Shown here piece by piece: positions 25,447 through 34,265 of a stretch of DNA of 64,000 nt. The DNA comes from Cronobacter dublinensis subsp. dublinensis LMG 23823 (GTDB lineage Bacteria; Pseudomonadota; Gammaproteobacteria; Enterobacterales; Enterobacteriaceae), in NCBI RefSeq assembly GCF_001277235.1, contig NZ_CP012266.1, positions 2,728,001 through 2,792,000 of the forward strand, given 5' to 3'. The notes under the pieces were generated by a model that was not told the origin of the DNA, searched no databases, and was given only the letters and a program-made list of their open reading frames with translations. The position numbers and the translations under genes are program-made. How positions within the stretch are numbered: the first letter of the stretch is position 1; each line of letters opens with the position of its first letter.

Positions 25447-26172
25447 TCAGGGCCGCATCAAAGGTTCAATACCTATCCATTTCAACGTCGGCTGCCAGCA
25501 AAGTTTAAGCGCAGGAAGTGGAATTTTCTGGCCTTCTGATTCGAGCTCACCTGGATAAATAGTCCAGTTTACGTTCGCCTGCTTGCGATAAATTTTAAAG
25601 ACGACATAAGCTGAACCATAGTCATCGTTGTTGGTAATTCTCGGGACATTACGGTGCACTTCATCGCTGTTAATATCATAGGGTGAGAGCCTGGCATATT
25701 TCATGTTGTTCTCCGGAAAATCGTAAGGGAACGACGTCGTACCAAGAAAAACTTCAGGTCGTGCGTTAATACGCTTTCCATCCCCCAGGTCTATATAGGC
25801 TTTACGGGTATCCAGCATGACAGGTACAGGCGGTTGCCCTTTGCTTCCTGGTCGCGAAGGACGTTGTCGGCCTTTGTTCCAGACCACCAGCTGAACATAA
25901 AATTCCGGCCGGGCCTCAGGGCCCTGTACACGCGGGAGCGTAAAATCGCCTTGTTTTTCTGGCATATAATTGCCGGGGATGGCGTGATCGTAGAGCCAGG
26001 TTTCAATGACGATGCTTTTCTTCCCGCCAGGGCTGTCGATACTGAATTCATACTCACTTTTGCACAGATCAATATAACCAGGCCGCTCTCTTGGATAGGG
26101 TATACATCCCCCTAAAAGCGTAACGGCAAGCGTAGCAACCATACCCCATTTGAGGGGGCCTGTGAGTAACAT
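25447..26172 (-). CDS. Predicted lipoprotein of unknown function
   Basis: A 241-residue protein with a lipoprotein signal ending in LLGGC (cysteine at residue 23), followed by IPYPRERPGYIDLCKSEYEF. I do not recognise a family. The body is rich in Pro, Tyr and charged residues with no further membrane segment, so it is probably a periplasmic lipid-anchored protein. The ATG at 26172 has AGGGA 8 bases upstream. Its base composition looks AT-richer than its neighbours and it lies just past the 3' end of tRNA-Leu, a common site for insertions; foreign origin is an inference. No integrase is visible. Confidence 0.8.
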   Translation of the reverse strand: MLLTGPLKWGMVATLAVTLLGGCIPYPRERPGYIDLCKSEYEFSIDSPGGKKSIVIETWLYDHAIPGNYMPEKQGDFTLPRVQGPEARPEFYVQLVVWNKGRQRPSRPGSKGQPPVPVMLDTRKAYIDLGDGKRINARPEVFLGTTSFPYDFPENNMKYARLSPYDINSDEVHRNVPRITNNDDYGSAYVVFKIYRKQANVNWTIYPGELESEGQKIPLPALKLCWQPTLKWIGIEPLMRP

Positions 26173-26358
26173 GATGACGTCCCTTTAAAAGATCTGAAGG
26201 CGTAGCTTAGAGGAGTACTGCTTCGTCATCAACCTGCCAGATTTGCCCACACTTCACTGTCAGAGGGCGCATTCAGGCAAAGAGGGGCATGAGAGTATAC
26301 GCGAGTAAATCCGGTCGCGAATAACGTCAGGAAGGATGTCAGGAGAACGTGGCAGAAA

Positions 26359-26383
26359 ATAAAAAACCACCCGAAGGTGGTTT
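26359..26383 (-). terminator. Terminator of the tRNA Gly-Cys-Leu operon
   Basis: AAACCACC-TTCG-GGTGGTTT followed by T residues on the minus strand, 43 bases beyond the 3' end of tRNA-Leu. The stem with a UUCG loop is typical of strong terminators. Confidence 0.9.
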
Positions 26384-26425
26384 GCACGACACTGCTTATT
26401 GCTTTGATTATTCTTGTGTTTCCCA

Positions 26426-26512
26426 TGGTGCCCGGGGCGGGACTTGAACCCGCACAGCGCGAACGCCGAGGGATTTTAAATCCCTTGTGTCTACCGATTT
26501 CACCACCCGGGC
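26426..26512 (-). tRNA. leuZ: tRNA-Leu (anticodon TAA)
   Basis: An 87-base class II tRNA with long variable arm. The acceptor stem GCCCGGG pairs with CCCGGGC and CCA is encoded. The anticodon loop TTTAAAA gives TAA. It is last of three co-directional tRNAs, matching E. coli glyW-cysT-leuZ. Confidence 0.97.
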
Positions 26513-26524
26513 TCGGGAAGAAAG

Positions 26525-26598
26525 TGGAGGCGCGTTCCGGAGTCGAACCGGACTAGGCGGATTTGCAATCCGCTACATAACCGCTTTGTTAACGCGCC
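26525..26598 (-). tRNA. cysT: tRNA-Cys (anticodon GCA)
   Basis: A 74-base tRNA, acceptor GGCGCGT pairing with ACGCGCC, anticodon GCA in the loop TTGCAAA, encoded CCA end. Middle of the three-tRNA operon. Confidence 0.97.
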
Positions 26599-26651
26599 AG
26601 AATTGCGTTGCCTTTTCAGGCGGATACCAGCAAAGGGCTGATATCAGAATT

Positions 26652-26727
<76 letters not shown>

Positions 26728-26893
26728 TTATCGAAGTAATTTTAGCTAAATGCTTGAATCTAATTACTTGATTTATTTACCGTCTGGCGAACCGTGCCGC
26801 CGTTCGATGCGTTGCATTCTACTTACCTGACGCAATGAGTCAACGAAATTTTCAGGCTACATGACTCGTTTGCTGAATTTTACGCCGGATAGA

Positions 26894-27442
26894 TCACCGT
26901 TCGAGCAAATCACCGCGCGCAGCGTTCAGATACTGGAACATTGACCAGAACGTCAGCACTGCCGCAACGAAAAAGAGCGCGATACCGGCGTATTCGATCC
27001 ACAGGTTCGGACGCCACAGCAAACCGATCAGCGCCAGCATCTGCGCCGTGGTCTTCACTTTACCAATCCAGGAAACCGCCACGCTGCTGCGCTTACCGAG
27101 TTCGGCCATCCATTCACGCAGCGCAGAGATAATAATTTCGCGCGCGATCATGGTAGCGGCCGGCAGCGTTATCCACCAGCTGTGATAGTGCTCGACGACC
27201 AGCACCATCGCGATGCCGACCATGACTTTATCCGCCACCGGGTCCAGAAACGCGCCAAAGCGGGTGCTCTGATTCCAGCGGCGCGCGAGAAAACCGTCAA
27301 ACCAGTCGGTAATGGCCGCGAAGCAGAAGATCAGCGCGCAGAGAAACGGGGCCCAGTGAAAAGGCAGATAGAACGCCAGCACAAAAAACGGGATCAGAAT
27401 GACTCGAAACAGCGTCAGCAATGTAGGGATATTAAATCGCAT
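26894..27442 (-). CDS. pgsA: Phosphatidylglycerophosphate synthase PgsA
   Basis: PgsA makes phosphatidylglycerol phosphate from CDP-diacylglycerol and glycerol-3-phosphate, the committed step to anionic phospholipids. The 182-residue length equals E. coli. The CDP-alcohol phosphotransferase motif D-x2-DG-x2-AR-x8-G-x3-D-x3-D is visible as DWFDGFLARRWNQSTRFG followed by FLDPVADK (about residues 46-72). Four or five membrane helices. It follows uvrC after 56 bases. Confidence 0.98.
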   Translation of the reverse strand: MRFNIPTLLTLFRVILIPFFVLAFYLPFHWAPFLCALIFCFAAITDWFDGFLARRWNQSTRFGAFLDPVADKVMVGIAMVLVVEHYHSWWITLPAATMIAREIIISALREWMAELGKRSSVAVSWIGKVKTTAQMLALIGLLWRPNLWIEYAGIALFFVAAVLTFWSMFQYLNAARGDLLER

Positions 27443-27498
27443 AGTGCAGGTAACTATCTGTCATAATTTGAGATTACCGCTATGTTGCTACATAGCCC

Positions 27499-29331
27499 TT
27501 AATGTTTCAACGAGTAGTAGATCTTTTCTGCAAGCGCCTGCGAGATGCCCGGCACTTTCGCGATTTCTTCCACCGACGCGTTCAGGAGCGGTTGCAACCC
27601 TCCCATATATTTGAGCAACATCTGGCGGCGTTTCGGGCCAATACCCTCTATCGTCTCAAGCGTACTGGTGTTTTTCACCTTAGCGCGCTTTTTACGGTGC
27701 CCGGTTATCGCATGGTTGTGCGACTCATCGCGAATATGCTGGATGACGTGCAACGCCTGCGAATCAGGCGGCAGAGCGAAGCCCTCCCCTTCCGGCTCAA
27801 GGAACAGCGTCTCAAGCCCGGCCTTACGATCGCTGCCCTTCGCCACGCCAAGCAGCAACGGATGATGTTTATCCCACGTCACGTCCAGCTCGGCGAAAAC
27901 CGCTTTCGCCTGGCCAAGCTGGCCTTTACCGCCGTCGATAAGGATAAGATCCGGCACTTTGCTCTCTTCAATAGCTTTCCCATAACGACGGCGTAGCACC
28001 TGGTTCATCGCGGCGTAATCATCGCCCGGCGTGATGCCAGTAATATTATAGCGACGATATTCAGAACGTAGCGGCCCGTTGGCGTCAAATACCACGCAGG
28101 AAGCCACGGTCTGTTCGCCCATCGTATGACTGATATCAAAACACTCCATCCGTTTTATTTCCGGCAGATGCAGCGTCTGCGCGAGCGCCGTCAGGCGCTG
28201 ACTGATGGTCGACTGTTGCGACAACCGCGTGGTGAGCGCCGTGGCGGCGTTGGTGCGCGCAAGCTTCAGATAGCGCGCGCGGTCGCCGCGCGGGCGCGTC
28301 TGGACATTCACCCGACGCCCGGCGATCTCCGACAGCGTCTCCGCCAGCAGTTCGGGCGTAGTGAGAGGGAAATCGAGCAGGATCTCGCCCGGCAGCGTAC
28401 GCATCTGGCTGCCCTGTAAATAGAACTGGCCGACAAAGGTTTCCACCACTTCCGCAAGCTCGGTGCCGCTCGGCACTTTTGGATAGTAGCTGCGGCTGCC
28501 GAGCACTTTCCCCTGGCGTATAAAGAGCACGTGCAGACAGGCCATCCCCGACTCAAACGCCACGCCAATGACGTCCAGATCGTCGCCATTATTGGAGACA
28601 AACTGTTTTTCCGTCACGCGGCGCACCGCCTGGATTTGATCGCGCAGGCGCGCGGCCTCTTCAAACGCCAGGTTCAGGCTCGCCTGCTCCATGCGCGCCA
28701 CCAGTTGGTTTATCACCTGATCGTCTTTCCCGGCGAGAAACAGCCGCACATACTCCACCTGCTGCGCGTAATCCTCTTCGCTCACCAGCCCTTCGACGCA
28801 CGGCCCGAGGCAGCGGCCAATCTGATATTGCAGGCAGGGACGCGAGCGGTTGCGATAGACGCTGTTCTCGCACTGGCGAATCGGGAAAATCTTTTGCAGA
28901 AGCGCGAGCGTTTCACGCACCGCGTAGCCGTTCGGGAACGGGCCGAAATACTCCCCTTTGGCGTGTTTCGCGCCGCGATGGATAGCCAGACGCGGGTGCG
29001 TGTCGCCGCTCAGGAAAATATACGGATACGATTTGTCATCGCGCAGCAGCACGTTATAACGCGGCTGGTAGAGCTTGATGTAGTTGTGCTCCAGCAACAG
29101 CGCTTCGGTTTCGGTGTGGGTCACCGTCACGTCGATATTCTGGATGAGCGCCACCAGCGCCTCGGTTTTTCGACTGGCGAGGTTGCTGCGAAAGTAGCTG
29201 GACAGGCGCTTTTTGAGGTCTTTGGCTTTGCCGACGTAGATAACCGTCCCGCTGGCGTCATACATGCGGTAGACGCCAGGCTGGCTGGTAACGGTTTTCA
29301 GAAATGATTTTGAATCGAAAACTTCACTCAC
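27499..29331 (-). CDS. uvrC: Excinuclease ABC subunit C, UvrC
   Basis: UvrC makes both incisions in nucleotide excision repair. It has 610 residues, as in E. coli. Domains in order: N-terminal GIY-YIG nuclease (GVYRMYDASGTVIYVGKAKD, for the 3' cut), the Cys-rich region CENSVYRNRSRPCLQYQIGRC, a UVR motif binding UvrB (about 200-240), the RNase H-like nuclease (DISHTMGEQTVASCVVFD; LILIDGGKGQ) for the 5' cut, and tandem helix-hairpin-helices at the C-terminus. The start is GTG at 29331, overlapping the uvrY stop by 4 bases. Confidence 0.98.
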   Translation of the reverse strand: MSEVFDSKSFLKTVTSQPGVYRMYDASGTVIYVGKAKDLKKRLSSYFRSNLASRKTEALVALIQNIDVTVTHTETEALLLEHNYIKLYQPRYNVLLRDDKSYPYIFLSGDTHPRLAIHRGAKHAKGEYFGPFPNGYAVRETLALLQKIFPIRQCENSVYRNRSRPCLQYQIGRCLGPCVEGLVSEEDYAQQVEYVRLFLAGKDDQVINQLVARMEQASLNLAFEEAARLRDQIQAVRRVTEKQFVSNNGDDLDVIGVAFESGMACLHVLFIRQGKVLGSRSYYPKVPSGTELAEVVETFVGQFYLQGSQMRTLPGEILLDFPLTTPELLAETLSEIAGRRVNVQTRPRGDRARYLKLARTNAATALTTRLSQQSTISQRLTALAQTLHLPEIKRMECFDISHTMGEQTVASCVVFDANGPLRSEYRRYNITGITPGDDYAAMNQVLRRRYGKAIEESKVPDLILIDGGKGQLGQAKAVFAELDVTWDKHHPLLLGVAKGSDRKAGLETLFLEPEGEGFALPPDSQALHVIQHIRDESHNHAITGHRKKRAKVKNTSTLETIEGIGPKRRQMLLKYMGGLQPLLNASVEEIAKVPGISQALAEKIYYSLKH

Positions 29332-29984
29332 TGACTTGATAAGGTCTCCGCGTTACACAGGCCATGGCGGATGGCCAGATGCGTTAACTCGACGTCGCCG
29401 TGAATGTTTAGCTTACTAAACATACGATAGCGATAGCTGTTAACGGTTTTCGGGCTGAGATTAAGCTGCTCAGAGATTTCATTGACCTTCTGGCCTTTGG
29501 TAATCATGAGCATAATCTGCAATTCCCTTTCCGACAAACTCGCGAAGGGGGATTCGCTGCGGTCGGGCTCTATCTGACTGAGCGCCATTTGCTGTGCGAT
29601 GTCGGAAGCGATATAGCGTCGCCCGGCGTGAACCGACCGGATGGCGCTCACCACTTCGGCGGGTGCCGCACCTTTACTCAGGTAGCCTGCCGCGCCGGCC
29701 TGCATCACTTTCGCCGGTAGCGGATTCTCCGTATGAACGGTAAGCATGATCACTTTAATGTCTGAAGAATAACGGGCGATTTTGCGAGTCGCCTCCAGGC
29801 CGCCAATGCCCGGCATGTTCATGTCCATCAGCACCACATCCACCGGGTGAATGCGACACCATTTGATGGCGTCCTCGCCGCAGCAGGCTTCGCCTGCCAC
29901 ATTAATGCCCTTCATATCTTCAAGTATGCGTCGTATCCCTGCGCGCACCAGTTCGTGGTCATCAACAAGAAGAACGTTGATCAA
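29328..29984 (-). CDS. uvrY: Response regulator UvrY
   Basis: UvrY is the response regulator of the BarA/UvrY system, which induces CsrB/CsrC small RNAs and so relieves CsrA control of carbon flux, biofilm and motility. The 218-residue protein has a receiver domain with the phospho-acceptor in VLMDMNMPG (Asp54) and Lys in LSKGAAP, then a LuxR-type helix-turn-helix (VNEISEQLNLSPKTVNSYRYRMF). The start is TTG at 29984 behind GAGGAG, giving the same MINVLLVDDHELVRAG start as E. coli. Cotranscribed with uvrC. Confidence 0.97.
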   Translation of the reverse strand: MINVLLVDDHELVRAGIRRILEDMKGINVAGEACCGEDAIKWCRIHPVDVVLMDMNMPGIGGLEATRKIARYSSDIKVIMLTVHTENPLPAKVMQAGAAGYLSKGAAPAEVVSAIRSVHAGRRYIASDIAQQMALSQIEPDRSESPFASLSERELQIMLMITKGQKVNEISEQLNLSPKTVNSYRYRMFSKLNIHGDVELTHLAIRHGLCNAETLSSQ

Positions 29985-30464
29985 AGGAAAACACTCCTCA
30001 AAAAGGGATAACGCTGCTGGTAACTTTTCGCCCCATATTAGCGTTTTTTAACTCAACTTTGAAACGCAAAAAATGCAGTTATGCGCCAGTGGAGCCAGGC
30101 AAACAAAATTAAAACGCGTTTTTAACGAAGAGGTAGCGGCCATAACGCTAAAAAAACATCGCAAAATCAAAGTACAGCATTTTTCGTTCTAACTTATTAC
30201 GAAGCGTGAATTTTCAGGCAATAATTAACAAATTTTAAATTTACAATGCCGAAACTTATCAGAAACATATATTTTTACCGCTACGCCAGCGAACCCGGCG
30301 AAATGTTTGCTCTGCGTAAAAGCTTATTATAATAAACCCGACAGCCCGAAGAACGCTCAAAAAATCGGCGCTAATTACTTTTTTGGACCTTGTGGTATAC
30401 TCCGCCGCCTTAAAACATCGACAGGCATGCCCGGCGCACGCCGCTACACAAAAAAGGACAAAAC
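29985..30464. promoter_or_regulatory. Divergent uvrY/yecF intergenic region
   Basis: This 480-base AT-rich gap has no convincing gene. A strong extended -10 element for yecF is visible at 30393-30401 (TGGTATACT), placing its start near 30408. The uvrY promoter should lie in 29990-30200; several AT-rich -10-like sequences exist and I cannot choose one. No LexA box was found. Confidence 0.6.
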
Positions 30465-30689
30465 ATGAGCGCTCCCGATTTTTCCACCTCAGAGCAGATC
30501 CAGGAACTGGCTGTTGAAGTCTCCTGCCTGAAATCCCTGCTGACCCTGATGCTGCAGGCGATGGGCCAGGCTGACGCGGGCCGGGTTATCATTAAAATGG
30601 AAAGGCAGATCGCTGAAATGGAAGACGAGGCGCAGGCCGCAGTCTTTACGAATACCGTTAAGCAGATTAAACAGGCTTATCGTCAGTAA
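30465..30689 (+). CDS. yecF: YecF, DUF2594 protein
   Basis: A 74-residue protein of unknown function, conserved between uvrY and sdiA in enterics. Mostly helical, rich in Gln and Glu (SEQIQELAVEVSCLKSLLTL; MERQIAEMEDEAQAA). The ATG at 30465 has AAAAGGACAAAAC upstream and a strong extended -10 promoter. It converges on sdiA, with a shared terminator. Confidence 0.93.
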   Translation: MSAPDFSTSEQIQELAVEVSCLKSLLTLMLQAMGQADAGRVIIKMERQIAEMEDEAQAAVFTNTVKQIKQAYRQ

Positions 30690-30690
30690 T

Positions 30691-30731
30691 AAAAAACCGG
30701 CTGGAAGGCGTTATTCTTCCAGCCGGCTTGA
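30691..30731. terminator. Bidirectional terminator between yecF and sdiA
   Basis: CCGGCTGGAAG pairs with CTTCCAGCCGG around an 8-base loop. Six A residues precede it, so it gives a T run on the minus strand for sdiA. On the plus strand it follows the yecF stop directly. Confidence 0.9.
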
Positions 30732-30760
30732 ACGTCTGACACGCAGAACGAATTACACGC

Positions 30761-31486
30761 TCAAATCAGGCCAATCGCAGCAGCATAGCAGGCAATTTGC
30801 GTTTTGTTTGGAGCATTAAACTTCTTCTGCATATTTTTCTGGTGAAAATTAACGGTATTTTCCGAGATAGATAATATTATCGCTATTTCCGCCGACGTTT
30901 TACCTTCCGCCGTCCACTGCAATATCTCTTTTTCTCGTTTGCTCAGCTTCATTTCCAGCACGGTCGCTGCCGGATCTTCCAACCTCGCCATTGTCACCAG
31001 GCTCTGCTCCACTAAATGCTGAAGTCGCAACGCCAGTTCGTCATCCGGCATGGTGTGTCCACGCGGGTTGGTTCCAGAGACGGAGAGGAATCCCTGGGCG
31101 CGGTTAGGCGCAATGACGCACTGCGTTACGCCCTTGACCAGACCGTGGTCGCGCGCGGCATTCCAGAGTTCTTCCGCCACGCCGCTAAACAGCGTATCGC
31201 TCCACGGGAGAAAGCCCATTTGATAATTTTGGGGCTTCAGCACCGGATCTATCACATAGTAATTTTCCGCCTGATAATGCTCAAGCCAGGCTTCAGGATA
31301 GGTGGTGTGCAGCGTCAGTTTGGGGCGCGTGAAAGGCACAGGATGACGAACGCAAAGCGCGAAATAATCATATTCCATGTTCTGCGTTTCGGTTTTCAGG
31401 AGCGAATAAATGTCGCTCGAATCCTGAATTTCCTGAAAGCGGGTCGTCATTTCCCGACGCCAGTTAAAAAAGTCACTTTCCTTCAT
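30761..31486 (-). CDS. sdiA: LuxR-type quorum-sensing receptor SdiA
   Basis: SdiA is an orphan LuxR receptor that senses acyl-homoserine lactones made by other bacteria. The 241-residue protein matches E. coli SdiA (240). The autoinducer-binding domain has YDYFALCVRHPVPFTRPK (about residues 40-57) and the conserved Trp/Tyr/Asp pocket (YPEAWLEHY; YYVIDPVL). The C-terminal helix-turn-helix is KREKEILQWTAEGKTSAEIA. The ATG at 31486 (MKESDFFNWRR) matches the E. coli start. The upstream frame to 31612 is AT-rich and not conserved. No luxI is in the window. Confidence 0.96.
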   Translation of the reverse strand: MKESDFFNWRREMTTRFQEIQDSSDIYSLLKTETQNMEYDYFALCVRHPVPFTRPKLTLHTTYPEAWLEHYQAENYYVIDPVLKPQNYQMGFLPWSDTLFSGVAEELWNAARDHGLVKGVTQCVIAPNRAQGFLSVSGTNPRGHTMPDDELALRLQHLVEQSLVTMARLEDPAATVLEMKLSKREKEILQWTAEGKTSAEIAIILSISENTVNFHQKNMQKKFNAPNKTQIACYAAAIGLI

Positions 31487-31738
31487 GCTGTGGGGCGAAA
31501 CTCCTGTCGTGCTGTAAGCATTTTTTTTTGTGATAGAACAAAGTACCACATTCTTCGGAATTATTAATATCAATAATCTGCATTCTGTCAGCAACTTTGA
31601 GCCAGTCTTCACCTTTAAGGCAAATTATTTGGCTAAGGGATTGTTGATGCTGATTAATTCATCAGTCGATTTTTAAGCCATATTTTTGACAGGGTTTTTC
31701 GGCGCGTGCCCGGCGTGCAATTCACGCCGGGCGGAGAG

Positions 31739-32491
31739 TCAGGTATTCAGGAATTTATCTAAAAACTGGCGGGTGCGGGGCTGCGTCGGGTTGGCGAACA
31801 GGGCTTTCGCCTCGCCCTGCTCCACGATTTTCCCCTGATCCATAAAGATGGCGCGGTCGGCGACATCTCGCGCAAAACTCATCTCATGGGTCACAATCAC
31901 CATTGTGCGCTTCTCCTGCGCCAGCTGGCGGATGGTGTTCAGCACTTCGCCCACCAGTTCAGGATCCAGCGCCGAGGTCGGCTCGTCAAACAGGATAACC
32001 TCGGGGCGCATCGCCAGCGCGCGGGCAATCGCCACGCGCTGCTGCTGGCCGCCGGAGAGACGTTTCGGGTAGCTGTTTTCCTTGCCGGAAAGCCCCACTT
32101 TCGCCAGCAGCTCGCGGGCGCGGGCGGTAGCCTCCGCTTTCGGCTCGCCTTTAACGATAACCGGCCCTTCGATAATATTTTCCAGCACCGTGCGGTGCGG
32201 AAACAGATTAAAGCTCTGGAACACAAAACCCACCTGCTGGCGCAGCGCGCGCACCAGGCCGCGCTGTTCGCGCGCCGATTTTGCGGTATCGATAAGGATA
32301 TCGCCCACCCGCACAGTGCCGCTCTCGGGCTGTTCCAGCAAATTAATACTGCGCAGCAGCGTGGTTTTGCCGGAGCCGCTGGGCCCAATAATCGCCACCA
32401 CTTCCCCGGTCTGCACTTCCAGATCGATACCGTGCAGCACCGTCTGACCGTGGAATTGCTTCACCAGGTTTTTGACCTCAATCGCACTCAT
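31739..32491 (-). CDS. tcyN: L-cystine ABC transporter ATP-binding protein TcyN (YecC)
   Basis: The ATPase of the high-affinity L-cystine importer TcyJLN. It has 250 residues with Walker A GPSGSGKTTLLRS (about 36-48), signature LSGGQQQRVAIARAL and Walker B VILFDEPTSALDPELVGEV. It overlaps tcyL by 4 bases. Clustering with dcyD and tcyJ links cystine uptake to its breakdown. Confidence 0.96.
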   Translation of the reverse strand: MSAIEVKNLVKQFHGQTVLHGIDLEVQTGEVVAIIGPSGSGKTTLLRSINLLEQPESGTVRVGDILIDTAKSAREQRGLVRALRQQVGFVFQSFNLFPHRTVLENIIEGPVIVKGEPKAEATARARELLAKVGLSGKENSYPKRLSGGQQQRVAIARALAMRPEVILFDEPTSALDPELVGEVLNTIRQLAQEKRTMVIVTHEMSFARDVADRAIFMDQGKIVEQGEAKALFANPTQPRTRQFLDKFLNT

Positions 32492-33156
32492 TTCGGATCG
32501 CGCTCCTGTCGGTTTAACTGGTTTTCAAAATGGTTTTGCAGCGCGGACAACACCGTCGCCATCACCCAGTAGACGAGCGAGGCAGCCAGATACATGGTGA
32601 ATACTTCCAGCGTGCGCGAGGTGATCAGCTGCGCCTGGCGGAACAGCTCAGGCACCTGAATGGTGGCGGCGAGCGAGGTGTCTTTCACAAGGCTGATAAA
32701 ACTGTTGCCAAGCGGCGGCAGCGCCACGCGCGCGGCCTGCGGCAGGATCGCACGGCGCAGCGTCTGCCACGGCGTCATACCGATGCTCGCCGCCGCTTCC
32801 CACTGCCCTTTATCGATGGACGAAATCGCCGCGCGCAGCGTCTCGGAGGTATAGGCCGCGGTATTGAGCGACAGCCCAATCATCGCTGCCGGGATCGGGT
32901 CAAGCTCAATGCCGAACTGCGGCAGGCCGTAGTAGATCATAAAGAGCTGTGCGATAAGCGGCGTGCCGCGAAAAATCGAAATATAAAAGCGCGCCAGCCA
33001 CGAGACCGGCCAGAAGGCCGACAGCCGCATCATCGCCAGCACGAAGCCTAACACCAGGCCGAAGAACATGCCGCCGATGCTCAGCTCCAGCGTAAAAATG
33101 GCCCCTTTCAGAAGAAACGGCGCCGAATCGATAACCAGTTGGATACTTTCCTGCAT
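32488..33156 (-). CDS. tcyL: L-cystine ABC transporter permease TcyL (YecS)
   Basis: A 222-residue inner-membrane permease of the polar amino acid type, with about five helices and the EAA loop EAAASIGMTPWQTLRRAILPQA (shown in part) that contacts the ATPase. Between dcyD (21 bases upstream) and tcyN (overlapping). Confidence 0.96.
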   Translation of the reverse strand: MQESIQLVIDSAPFLLKGAIFTLELSIGGMFFGLVLGFVLAMMRLSAFWPVSWLARFYISIFRGTPLIAQLFMIYYGLPQFGIELDPIPAAMIGLSLNTAAYTSETLRAAISSIDKGQWEAAASIGMTPWQTLRRAILPQAARVALPPLGNSFISLVKDTSLAATIQVPELFRQAQLITSRTLEVFTMYLAASLVYWVMATVLSALQNHFENQLNRQERDPK

Positions 33157-33177
33157 TATGTTGGTTTCACCCTGCGG

Positions 33178-34158
33178 TTAAACATGCGGATGGTACGCGA
33201 ACAGCGCCGGAGCGCCGCCGGTGTGAATAAAGAGAATCGGGCCTTCATCCTTAAAGCGGTGCTGCGCGATGCCGTCAATCAACCCAGCCATCGCTTTGCC
33301 GGTGTAGACCGGGTCCAGCAAAATGCCTTCGAGGCGCGCCAGCAGTTTTACCGCTTCCATGCCTTCGTCGTTAGGCTTGCCGTATCCCGGCGCGAAGTAG
33401 TCATCCCACAGCACGATATCGGCGCTGGCGTCGAGCTCCAGCGCCTGCGCGACACCCTGCTGCAGCGCCACCACTTTCGGCTTCTGCTCCGCTACGGTGC
33501 GCGAGACCGTCACGCCAATAAGCTCAGCGTCCGGCATCCCCTGCTCCAGCCCGACCGCCAGCCCCGCGTGGGTGCCGGCGCTGCCGGAGGCCACCACCAC
33601 CGAGGAGGGCCGCACAATGCCTTCGCACTGCTGCACGATTTCCAGGGTGCTCTCGACATAGCCGAGCGCGCCCAGCACATTCGAGCCGCCGACCGGGATC
33701 ACATACGGGCGAAATCCCTGGGCTTCGAGGCGCACCGCCAGCGCATCAAGCTGTTGGTCCGGCGCGTCGAGCGCGTCGCACATTTCCACCTGCACATTAA
33801 ACAGATCCAGCAGTAGCCGGTTACCGTTAGTCAGGTAATTGTCTTCGCGGGTCGCAATCGGGTTTTCCAGCAGCGCGACGCAGTGCAGGCCGAGGCGCGC
33901 GGCCACCGCCGCCGTCTGGCGCACATGGTTCGACTGTATCGCGCCGGCGGTGACCAGCGTGTCGGCGCCTTCGCGCAGCGCCTGGGCGGCCAGAAACTCC
34001 AGCTTGCGCAGCTTATTGCCGCCCATCGCTACCGGCATCGCATCGTCGCGTTTAATAAAAATTTCGCGGCCCAGATAGTCAGACAGGCGCGGCAGAAACT
34101 CCAGCGGAGTGGGCGCGCCGATAAGCTCAAGGCGCGCAAAGCGGGTGAGATTATGCAT
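33178..34158 (-). CDS. dcyD: D-cysteine desulfhydrase DcyD
   Basis: A PLP enzyme that splits D-cysteine into pyruvate, ammonia and H2S. The 326 residues (E. coli 328) include the PLP lysine in MGGNKLRKLEFL (about residue 49), SNHVRQTAAVAA, the phosphate-binding loop ASGSAGTHAGL and FIHTGGAPALFAY. The ATG at 34158 starts MHNLTRF; E. coli has a slightly longer start. It lies inside the cystine uptake cluster, after the tcyJ terminator. Confidence 0.95.
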   Translation of the reverse strand: MHNLTRFARLELIGAPTPLEFLPRLSDYLGREIFIKRDDAMPVAMGGNKLRKLEFLAAQALREGADTLVTAGAIQSNHVRQTAAVAARLGLHCVALLENPIATREDNYLTNGNRLLLDLFNVQVEMCDALDAPDQQLDALAVRLEAQGFRPYVIPVGGSNVLGALGYVESTLEIVQQCEGIVRPSSVVVASGSAGTHAGLAVGLEQGMPDAELIGVTVSRTVAEQKPKVVALQQGVAQALELDASADIVLWDDYFAPGYGKPNDEGMEAVKLLARLEGILLDPVYTGKAMAGLIDGIAQHRFKDEGPILFIHTGGAPALFAYHPHV

Positions 34159-34220
34159 CAGGAAACCTCATGCCAGTTCAGCGGTTAAACCGTCATTATG
34201 CAGCAATTTTCCGGCGGCAT

Positions 34221-34249
34221 AAAAAAAGGCGCTGATATCAGCACCTTTT
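34221..34249 (-). terminator. Terminator between tcyJ and dcyD
   Basis: AAAGG-GCTGATATCAGC-CCTTT-type stem (one mismatched base on each side) followed by seven T residues on the minus strand, downstream of tcyJ. Partial read-through would let dcyD-tcyL-tcyN be expressed at a lower level. Confidence 0.8.
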
Positions 34250-34265
34250 ATCAGCAGCGGCGACC

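Noticed and set aside
26229..26426. 65-codon frame on the minus strand next to tRNA-Leu
   Set aside because: It spans the tRNA operon terminator and has no ribosome site or protein-like features.
31487..31612. Longer SdiA start
   Set aside because: The extension is AT-rich and unlike SdiA; MKESDFFNWRR at 31486 aligns with the E. coli start.
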